Part shown: positions 1-5,593 of the stretch, in pieces
Layout: each line of letters starts with the position of its first letter
Position numbering within the stretch: the first letter of the stretch is position 1
NCBI GenBank assembly: GCA_902767125.1
Contig: CACXGJ010000275.1
Span: 1-7,249 of the forward strand
Origin: an uncultured Ruminococcus sp.
GTDB lineage: Bacteria; Bacillota; Clostridia; Oscillospirales; Acutalibacteraceae
Length of the DNA: 7,249 bases
Direction: 5' to 3'
The notes under the pieces: generated by a model
Told to the model about the DNA's origin: nothing
The model's database searches: none
Seen by the model: only the letters and a program-made list of their open reading frames with translations
Position numbers and translations under genes: made by a program

Positions 1-205
1 CGACATACTTATTATCCTTACTGTTTTGTTCAATAATTTCCCATGTTTTGTCCCTGCTCCCGTCATCCACAAACAGCATACGGCTCTGTTCGGTAGCCTT
101 TCCGCTCTCTATCAGCTCCTTGAGCTTCATATCAAGCCTTTTTATTGTTTCGGGCAGAACCTCCTCCTCATTATAACACGGTACTACAAAATATACTGTC
201 GTCAT
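1..205 (-). CDS. Family 2 glycosyltransferase, N-terminal part (DPM1/GtrB/CsbB-like), cut by window edge
   Basis: The first 68 residues of a GT-A fold glycosyltransferase are visible; the C-terminus is off the left edge. Residues 5-13 (YFVVPCYNE) and the run of glutamates after them are the nucleotide-binding start of family 2, and FVDDGSRDKTW at 45-55 carries the DD(G/S) motif typical of dolichol- or undecaprenyl-phosphate sugar synthases (DPM1, GtrB, CsbB). Such enzymes move a sugar from a nucleotide donor to a polyprenyl phosphate on the cytoplasmic face. The start is firm: an in-frame TAA lies directly before the ATG (206-208) and a GGTGAGGA ribosome site lies a few bases upstream. It follows yfhO on the same strand after 91 bases and is probably co-transcribed with it; that pairing favours a CsbB-like role, making the lipid-linked sugar that the YfhO protein uses. 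The C-terminal membrane helices typical of GtrB/CsbB cannot be checked here. Family call is sure; substrate is unknown. Confidence 0.88.
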   Translation of the reverse strand, partial: MTTVYFVVPCYNEEEVLPETIKRLDMKLKELIESGKATEQSRMLFVDDGSRDKTWEIIEQNSKDNKYV

Positions 206-239
206 TTATCCTCACCACTCATTCAAATCCAAAAACCGA

Positions 240-287
240 AAATTGAAAATGGAAAATTCTTTTTACAAAATTTCCCATCTTCAATTC
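240..287 (-). other. Putative RNA hairpin between yfhO and the GT2 gene
   Basis: Bases 240-260 pair with 267-287 around a six-base loop (261-266). Seventeen of 21 positions are Watson-Crick; the other four (240/287, 248/279, 253/274, 259/268) are A-C mismatches on the plus strand but G-U wobbles in minus-strand RNA, so the stem is continuous only in the transcript of the yfhO-GT2 unit. It lies just after the yfhO stop and about 25 bases before the GT2 ribosome site. Five U follow a few bases after the stem, so it could be a weak or leaky terminator, an mRNA stability element, or a copy of a dispersed intergenic repeat. The stem is AT-rich. Confidence 0.5.
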
Positions 288-296
288 AGCTTTTTA

Positions 297-2999
297 TTAT
301 TCTACTCTTTTTATGTTGTTGCCATTAGAGTTTTCTTCCTCAACAGGCTTTTCTTCGGGATTATCCTCGGACTTCTCCTCCGCATCATCACCGAACAGCT
401 TGCCTATATCCGCATTATTCATCTGCTCATTTTCCTTGAACTGCTCCTTCATAAGCGTTTCGGGAGCATTTAGATTATCCTCGACAGACTTATTTTCTTC
501 TGTATCGGAAGCCTTATTCTTCTTCTCTTTTTTCTTCTTCACTTTTGCAGGAGCCTTCTCGAATTTGCCGTTTATCACATCATCGAAATCATCCTCGCTC
601 ATATCGTCAAACAGCAGTATTCCATACTCCTCCTCACGCTTTTTGAGCGGTCTGTACAATGCCATGTACAGGATGAGTATTATCACGCCTATTGCAGTAA
701 CACCCGCTCCAAGCATAAGTCCCGGAGTTTTGTATGTAAATACTATCGTTGAATCCGTATTTGCAGGTACTGCCACTGCCATGAAGCCGACATTTACCTT
801 TTCGATATCAGCCTGCTTTCCGTTGACTGTTGCACTCCATCCGCTTTCATACGGTATACTGAAAAATACAAGCTCTCCTGTATTGCCCGTCTTTATTTTT
901 GCAGTAAACTTATTATTCTCAAACTTCACCGAGCTGCACACAAGCTTTTTTCTTTCATTGCAGGCATTGAAATATTCAACTTGAGTATATTTATATGATG
1001 ACAGCTCCTCATCATGCTTTAATATATCTTTATATTTCTCTGCCTGTTCACTTGTCAGTACCATCGACTGAAGCATAAGATGGCTTCTGTTTTTCTCTGT
1101 ACAGCTCTCATATTCATCTGTTGTTACATATGTATCATATGTAAAGCCATACGGTATATAATACTCGTTCTCATATATATTATAGCCCTTCTTCTTTTTC
1201 AGGAACTTCCAGCCGGGCATTTTTGTTGTTCCCGCATTGCTTGCAAAATCCTTTGAATCAGTCGTGTTATCAAAAAGATACTTGCATGAAAGTAAGCTTC
1301 TTATTGCATATACATCTGTATTAGGTCTTGAACCGACACTTCTCTCCACTCCGACAGACTTGTAATAATCCATTACAGAACCGGGTACTATACTCTGAAA
1401 TGCCTGTATCGTGGGTATCTGCCAGTACATTCCCATATTATCCATCTCATTATAGAAATCTGAACGGACATTCTTCAGATCCTTAAGCTCCTTGAACTCA
1501 TTTCGGTTATTTATCGCATAGGTCTTTATATAATCATACTTATAGCTTGAATTTACAACGCCTACTCCCACAAGCACATTACCGTACAATACGATAAGAA
1601 CTGACAGCATTATCGAAACCATTCTCGGAAATGCCTTTTTGGTATGCCTGAAATTAAGTGCAATTGCAAGAGCTATGAGTCCCACGAATGCCAGACCTGC
1701 CCATATCCAGAATCTGTCGGGATATTTCTCTATACCGTAGACAGTTGTTTTTACACCCTTTGTATCAGTCGATGTTGACGGCATAAGACCTATAAGACAG
1801 GTTATCAGAACTGTTGCCGAGAATGTTATCTTGAGTCCTCCCTGATAATCCGTTTCGGCATGGTCAAGACAAAGCACTGTTGCAAGCGAAAGCATAAGTG
1901 TCAGCATATAGAACCATCTTGCATAATATGCTGCATTCAGAAGCTGGAACAGGCTGTTGAATATCGGTATGAATGCCATAAGATACAGTATCGGTATAAA
2001 TGATCTTAACCATCTGTGAGTCTTCAGCTTATAGAATGATAATACTCCCACCATGCTGAACAGCGGCAGCCATCCTGCAACTGATGCCCATTTTGCATTG
2101 GAATCGGGAGTGAAATTGGCATAGGCAGGCATATCAGGCGGAAACAGGAATGATTCTATTATATGCAGATATCTCTGTTCATTTGAATAGACTACTGCTC
2201 CCCAGCCATTCGGGAAATTATTCAGTCTTGAATTTTGTATTACCGCATATACAGACGGTACGATGATTATCCCTGCACACAGGAATCCTGCTATCACCTC
2301 AAGGGCAAATCTCAAAAATTCTTTTATGCTCATTCTGAAACTGCCCGTATTCATTCTTACTACCCAATATATGAAAATGAATACTGCCTGTCCCGCAAAG
2401 AAATAATAATTTACAAAAGCTGCTGCAAATATCGCAAATGCAACACAGCCCTTTTTCTTCTCATATATAAATTCATCGACCGCTGCAAGCATGAACGGAA
2501 ATGTTATCATTGCCTCATGAAAATGATTGAAGAATATATTATAGATACTGAATCCCGAAAATGCGTACAGCAATGCTCCTATTATCGCATAATCCTGATT
2601 TTTCAGGTATCTCCTCAAAAATGTATATCCTGCAAGCGTTGCAAGAGCAATCTTGAGTATGAGCAGCGGAGCTATCAGAGCAGGCACTACCCTGCTCGGA
2701 AATAACAGTGTTATCCAAAAAAACGGACTTCCTATCATATAAAAGCTGTATGAGCCTATTATATTTGCTCCAAGGTCAGTCGTATAACTCCAGCCTATAT
2801 TTCCCCCCAGAACCGAATCATGTATCATCTGATAAAACGGTATCTGCTGTACGTTGAAGTCCCCGTAAAAAAAGAAATATCCCTTGTTCCATATCATCCA
2901 CGGCAAAAATATCAGCGTTGCAAGACACAAGCCCCATAAAAATGCTTTCAGATAATAATTATTCCTTCGGACACCTATCGGTGATCCTTGCTTTGACAT
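297..2999 (-). CDS. yfhO: YfhO family multi-spanning membrane protein (GT-C type glycosyltransferase)
   Basis: 900 residues. A short cytoplasmic N-terminus leads into a helix at about 17-36, then FFFYGDFNVQQIPFY (42-56), whose Asp47 sits in the first outer loop where GT-C enzymes keep their acidic catalytic residue. About a dozen more hydrophobic segments follow to about 482, including AYYARWFYML (358-367). Residues about 483-760 form a large outer domain ending in PYESGWSATVNGK (716-728), the GW...NGK signature of YfhO proteins. A last helix (about 759-782) precedes a charged cytoplasmic tail of nearly 120 residues: acidic 797-808, Lys-rich 819-829, then Glu/Asn-rich to the end. YfhO proteins are proposed to transfer sugars from undecaprenyl phosphate to teichoic or other wall polymers outside the membrane; the GT2 gene downstream fits as sugar-lipid supplier. 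The ATG has a GAGGAGG site eight bases upstream. The long tail is not usual for the family. Acceptor and sugar cannot be told from sequence. Confidence 0.9.
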   Translation of the reverse strand: MSKQGSPIGVRRNNYYLKAFLWGLCLATLIFLPWMIWNKGYFFFYGDFNVQQIPFYQMIHDSVLGGNIGWSYTTDLGANIIGSYSFYMIGSPFFWITLLFPSRVVPALIAPLLILKIALATLAGYTFLRRYLKNQDYAIIGALLYAFSGFSIYNIFFNHFHEAMITFPFMLAAVDEFIYEKKKGCVAFAIFAAAFVNYYFFAGQAVFIFIYWVVRMNTGSFRMSIKEFLRFALEVIAGFLCAGIIIVPSVYAVIQNSRLNNFPNGWGAVVYSNEQRYLHIIESFLFPPDMPAYANFTPDSNAKWASVAGWLPLFSMVGVLSFYKLKTHRWLRSFIPILYLMAFIPIFNSLFQLLNAAYYARWFYMLTLMLSLATVLCLDHAETDYQGGLKITFSATVLITCLIGLMPSTSTDTKGVKTTVYGIEKYPDRFWIWAGLAFVGLIALAIALNFRHTKKAFPRMVSIMLSVLIVLYGNVLVGVGVVNSSYKYDYIKTYAINNRNEFKELKDLKNVRSDFYNEMDNMGMYWQIPTIQAFQSIVPGSVMDYYKSVGVERSVGSRPNTDVYAIRSLLSCKYLFDNTTDSKDFASNAGTTKMPGWKFLKKKKGYNIYENEYYIPYGFTYDTYVTTDEYESCTEKNRSHLMLQSMVLTSEQAEKYKDILKHDEELSSYKYTQVEYFNACNERKKLVCSSVKFENNKFTAKIKTGNTGELVFFSIPYESGWSATVNGKQADIEKVNVGFMAVAVPANTDSTIVFTYKTPGLMLGAGVTAIGVIILILYMALYRPLKKREEEYGILLFDDMSEDDFDDVINGKFEKAPAKVKKKKEKKNKASDTEENKSVEDNLNAPETLMKEQFKENEQMNNADIGKLFGDDAEEKSEDNPEEKPVEEENSNGNNIKRVE

Positions 3000-3007
3000 T
3001 TTATTTT

Positions 3008-3014
3008 CCTCCTC
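3008..3014 (-). promoter_or_regulatory. Ribosome binding site of yfhO
   Basis: GAGGAGG on the minus strand, eight bases before the ATG that begins at 2999. It is a near-perfect match to the 16S rRNA tail and fixes the yfhO start. Confidence 0.85.
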
Positions 3015-3033
3015 TGTTTTTAAAACTCCCTCT

Positions 3034-3042
3034 ATTGTACCA
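3034..3042 (-). promoter_or_regulatory. Possible extended -10 promoter element for yfhO-GT2
   Basis: Read on the minus strand this is TGGTACAAT, an extended -10 box (TGn plus TACAAT, one base from consensus). No good -35 is seen 16-18 bases upstream (the best is TAGATT at 3057-3062), which extended -10 promoters can tolerate. Transcription would start near 3027 and leave a short leader before the ribosome site. Another TATAAT on this strand (3143-3148) lacks a -35 and is farther away. Confidence 0.42.
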
Positions 3043-3198
3043 CATCTTTTTAAAAAAATCTACATTACTCTATGTAATTTGATTTTTTTTATAGTAAATT
3101 ATTTTTAGCATATCATTCGTCTTTACTGTAAATTTTTACTATATTATACCGAATTTTACTTCCAAAAATATTTATCACGACATTTTTTAATTTTTTAT

Positions 3199-3227
3199 TT
3201 GATAATTGACTCTTTTTGATATATAAT
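3199..3227 (+). promoter_or_regulatory. Sigma-A promoter of the LCP gene
   Basis: TTGATA at 3199-3204 and TATAAT at 3222-3227 are separated by exactly 17 bases, five of six and six of six matches to consensus. Transcription should begin near 3234, giving a leader of about 30 bases before the ATG. A TTGACT at 3206-3211 looks like a better -35 but is only 10 bases from the -10, so it is not the partner. Confidence 0.75.
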
Positions 3228-3247
3228 ACCCTTTAGACGATTCTTTT

Positions 3248-3253
3248 AAGGAG
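3248..3253 (+). promoter_or_regulatory. Ribosome binding site of the LCP gene
   Basis: AAGGAG lies ten bases before the ATG at 3264 and supports that start codon. Confidence 0.8.
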
Positions 3254-3263
3254 ATGTTCCGTT

Positions 3264-4466
3264 ATGACCGACAACAATAATGAAAAAGAAAAGGTCTCTT
3301 TTTACAATCCATACAGGGAAAGTGACCATCACAACGACTATCGAAGAAATCCACGACCTAAAAAAAATATTTATCCTTCAAAAGCAAGATACTCTATTAC
3401 AAAAAAACATCTTATATTCAATATTTTAGCTGTTATCATGAGCGTTGTAATGATATTGTCGGGTTCAGCCTGTCTTGTTGCCTATGCTTTTTTCAGCCGT
3501 GTGAATTACAAGGATATCGACACTGACCAGCAAAACGGTATGATCAATACAAACATCAATGATGATAAGGTAAATGCCTATAACGGCACACTTCTGAATG
3601 ATCCTATGATACTTAATATCATGCTTTTCGGTGCAGATACAAGAAAAGGTCAGGTCAGCGGTCAGTCCGATACAATGATACTTTTCTCTATCGACACAAG
3701 ACACAAAAAATTGAAGCTCCTCTCTATCATGCGTGATACCTATGTTGAGATACCTCAATATGAAAACAATAAAATAAATGCCTCATTCTACTACGGCGGT
3801 GCAAGCCTTGCCGTACAGGCTGTTCAACGCAACTACGGAATCAAGATCGACAGATATGCCGTTGTCGACTTCAAGAGCTTCAGAAGTATCATTGATACTC
3901 TCGGCGGTATCGACATTGAGCTGACAGAGGAGGAGATCGACTACATCAACTGGCAGTGCTGGGTAAACGGACAGGTCGATACACGAAATGAAATAGATAT
4001 AAGTCAGTTCCAATTCTATGAGAACAAAGACGGCGATTATGTGACATATGTCCATCTCAACGGAAGACAGGCTCTCTGGCACGCAAGAAATCGTGGTCAG
4101 GACGGTATATGCAGTGGCGATGATCATGTGCGTACCCTGCGTCAGCGTAATGTTATAAGTATACTGATAAACCGTATGAAAAACTGTGACTTTGCCTCCG
4201 TTATGTCGATCATCTATGAAATAGGTCCCATGATAACTACAAATCTCAAGACCTCCGAGATCACCAAGCTCGTCTCAAATATCACGACATATCTCAAATA
4301 TCCCATTGTTTCCGAATCCGCCCCTAATCTCTCGAATTTCGGTGTCGATTTCTACTACGACAGGATATGGATAAACGGTTATGGTCTTGAATGTATCGTC
4401 ATCTATGATTGGAACTCCTTCAGAAAAAAAATCGCTGACTTCGTATTTGAAGATTCCATTTCATAA
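3264..4466 (+). CDS. LytR-CpsA-Psr (LCP) family glycopolymer-peptidoglycan ligase
   Basis: 400 residues with the usual LCP layout: a charged cytoplasmic N-terminus (1-47), one membrane helix (about 49-78), then an extracellular LCP domain (about 115-310). Conserved blocks are NIMLFGADTR (118-127) and SGQSDTMIL (132-140), holding the metal-binding aspartates (Asp125, Asp136); SIMRDTYVEIP (154-164) with Arg157; INASFYYGG (171-179); DTLGGIDIELT (211-221); and LNGRQALWHARNR (265-277) followed by R290 and RQR at 293-295, the arginines that hold the lipid pyrophosphate in characterised LCP proteins. The ligand residues expected from the family are present, so the enzyme should be active. These proteins transfer undecaprenyl-linked teichoic acid, capsule or other glycopolymers to peptidoglycan. 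A stretch at about 230-259 between two conserved blocks looks like a variable insertion. The gene has its own promoter and is divergent from yfhO. No clear terminator follows, so some transcription may run into the next operon. Which polymer it handles is unknown. Confidence 0.93.
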   Translation: MTDNNNEKEKVSFYNPYRESDHHNDYRRNPRPKKNIYPSKARYSITKKHLIFNILAVIMSVVMILSGSACLVAYAFFSRVNYKDIDTDQQNGMINTNINDDKVNAYNGTLLNDPMILNIMLFGADTRKGQVSGQSDTMILFSIDTRHKKLKLLSIMRDTYVEIPQYENNKINASFYYGGASLAVQAVQRNYGIKIDRYAVVDFKSFRSIIDTLGGIDIELTEEEIDYINWQCWVNGQVDTRNEIDISQFQFYENKDGDYVTYVHLNGRQALWHARNRGQDGICSGDDHVRTLRQRNVISILINRMKNCDFASVMSIIYEIGPMITTNLKTSEITKLVSNITTYLKYPIVSESAPNLSNFGVDFYYDRIWINGYGLECIVIYDWNSFRKKIADFVFEDSIS

Positions 4467-4472
4467 AAAAAA

Positions 4473-4501
4473 TTGAATTTTCTGTAATTATGGTGTATAA
4501 T
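4473..4501 (+). promoter_or_regulatory. Sigma-A promoter of the CobW-type operon
   Basis: TTGAAT at 4473-4478 and TATAAT at 4496-4501 with 17 bases between them. It begins only seven bases after the LCP stop codon, so the two GTPase genes can be transcribed independently of the LCP gene. The start should fall near 4508, inside the inverted repeat listed next. Confidence 0.72.
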
Positions 4502-4514
4502 ATTCCTCGGAATA
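4501..4514 (+). promoter_or_regulatory. Inverted repeat over the predicted transcription start; possible operator
   Basis: TATTCC-TC-GGAATA: six-base arms, perfectly complementary, around a two-base centre. It touches the end of the -10 box and spans the expected transcription start, a place where a bound repressor would block the promoter. Downstream genes are metal-chaperone-like, so a metal-sensing repressor is an attractive idea, but the sequence does not match the Bacillus Zur or Fur box and no regulator is encoded here. The stem is too short for a terminator and lacks a T tract. Confidence 0.4.
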
Positions 4515-4523
4515 AAAATTTAT

Positions 4524-4530
4524 AAAGGAG
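4524..4530 (+). promoter_or_regulatory. Ribosome binding site that sets the CobW-type gene start
   Basis: AAAGGAG. An in-frame GTG at 4530 overlaps the last base of this site and so cannot be the start; the ATG at 4542, eleven bases downstream, is chosen instead. This removes four residues from the longest reading frame. Confidence 0.75.
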
Positions 4531-4541
4531 TGCATTTTTCA

Positions 4542-5576
4542 ATGACTAAAATTGATATTTTTTCAGGCTTTCTCGGTGCAGGAAAAACTACTCTTATTAA
4601 AAAGCTCATCAAGGAAGGCTACAAAAATGAACAGCTTGTACTTATCGAAAACGAGTTCGGTGAGATCGGCATTGACGGCGGCTTCCTCAAAGAAGCAGGT
4701 ATTCAGATCAATGAAATGAATTCAGGCTGTATCTGCTGTTCACTTGTCGGTGATTTCAGAACTGCCCTGTCAAAAGTCCTTGACGAATACCATCCCGACA
4801 GGATCATAATCGAACCGTCAGGTGTCGGAAAGCTCTCTGATGTCATCAATGCCGTAAAGACAGTTGCAAATGACGAGGTTCAGCTCAACAGCTTTGTTAC
4901 CGTTGCAGATGCTTCAAAATGCAAGGTATATATGAAAAACTTCGGTGAATTTTACAACAATCAGATCGAAAGTGCAAGTACAATAATATTGAGCAGAACT
5001 CAAAATATCTCTGATGAAAAGCTCAATACTGTGCTTGAGCTTCTCCGCCGGCACAATGACAAGGCTGCTATTGTTACTACTCCATGGGATGATATCACAG
5101 GTGAACAGATACTTTCTGCAACAGAAGGAAAGGCTTTGCTTACAGTTAATGATATACATGATGAAGACGAATGTGATGATCCCGAATGTGAGTGTCACCA
5201 TCACCATCATCATGACCACGACCATGAGCATGAACATCACCATGACCACGACCATGAACATGAACATGACCATCATCACCATCATCACCACCATGCTGAT
5301 GAAGTATTCACAAGCTGGGGCAAGGAAACTGCAAGAAAATATACCAAAGAGGAAATTTCAGATATTCTCAATGCCCTTTCCGATTCCGAAAAATATGGTC
5401 TTGTTCTTCGTGCAAAGGGAATCGTTCCTGCTGCTGACGGCTCATGGATACATTATGACTTCGTTCCCGAGGAATCCGACATCCGTACAGGCTCTGCCGA
5501 TTATACAGGACGAATTTGTGTCATAGGCTCAAAGCTCAATGAATCAGAGCTTGAAAAGCTCTTTAAACTTGCTTAA
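4542..5576 (+). CDS. COG0523/CobW-type GTPase, putative metallochaperone with His-rich loop
   Basis: 344 residues, a usual length for the G3E P-loop GTPase family (CobW, YjiA, YciC/ZagA). Walker A is GFLGAGKTT (9-17); ENEFGEIGIDGG (36-47) is the family's switch region; SGCICCS (61-67) contains the invariant CxCC metal site; EPSGVGK (91-97) is the Walker B/switch II region. The guanine-specificity site is SRTQ (151-154) rather than NKxD. Cys211, Cys216 and Cys218 lead into a metal-binding tract at 219-251 with 24 His alternating with Asp/Glu. The CobW C-terminal domain covers about 257-344. Family members use GTP to deliver or allocate a metal such as Zn, Co or Ni to client proteins; a His-rich insert is common in those tied to zinc or nickel, but the metal here is inferred only. 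It has its own promoter with a possible operator and lies 17 bases before a second P-loop gene, clearly in the same operon. Alternatives are a nickel or cobalt chaperone; no hydrogenase, urease or cobalamin gene is nearby. Confidence 0.92.
   Translation: MTKIDIFSGFLGAGKTTLIKKLIKEGYKNEQLVLIENEFGEIGIDGGFLKEAGIQINEMNSGCICCSLVGDFRTALSKVLDEYHPDRIIIEPSGVGKLSDVINAVKTVANDEVQLNSFVTVADASKCKVYMKNFGEFYNNQIESASTIILSRTQNISDEKLNTVLELLRRHNDKAAIVTTPWDDITGEQILSATEGKALLTVNDIHDEDECDDPECECHHHHHHDHDHEHEHHHDHDHEHEHDHHHHHHHHADEVFTSWGKETARKYTKEEISDILNALSDSEKYGLVLRAKGIVPAADGSWIHYDFVPEESDIRTGSADYTGRICVIGSKLNESELEKLFKLA
5211..5270 (+). repeat. Two tandem 30-bp direct repeats in the His-rich tract
   Basis: Units 5211-5240 and 5241-5270 match at 28 of 30 bases and are in frame, each encoding HDHDHEHEH plus one residue (H in the first, D in the second). 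This looks like a recent in-frame duplication that lengthened the metal-binding loop. Confidence 0.85.
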
Positions 5577-5581
5577 AATCC

Positions 5582-5587
5582 GAGGTG
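5582..5587 (+). promoter_or_regulatory. Ribosome binding site that sets the start of the second P-loop gene
   Basis: GAGGTG, six bases before the ATG at 5594. The GTG at its end (5585) is in frame but lies inside the site, so the ATG is the likely start. Confidence 0.7.
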
Positions 5588-5593
5588 AATCAA

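Noticed and set aside
313..984. Plus-strand frame of 223 codons, Ser/Phe-rich
   Set aside because: It lies antisense inside yfhO, has no ribosome site, and its Ser/Phe-rich makeup is the complement of the Lys/Glu-rich YfhO tail.
2235..2705. Plus-strand frame of 156 codons
   Set aside because: Antisense to the YfhO membrane core; Tyr/Cys/Lys-rich with no recognisable domain and no ribosome site.
3206..3227. TTGACT and TATAAT as a promoter pair
   Set aside because: Spacing is only 10 bases; TTGATA at 3199 gives the correct 17-base spacing.
4480..4500. GTAAT half-site before the CobW-type gene as a Zur box
   Set aside because: Only one half resembles the Bacillus Zur consensus (GTAATnATTAC); the other half does not match, so it is not called.
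4914..5294. Minus-strand frame rich in Met and Val
   Set aside because: It is the complement of the CAT/CAC/GAC codons of the His-rich tract, not a gene.
5196..5294. CAT/CAC repeat tract as a CRISPR-like or microsatellite array
   Set aside because: It is in frame, encodes a His/Asp/Glu metal-binding loop expected in this protein family, and has no spacer structure.
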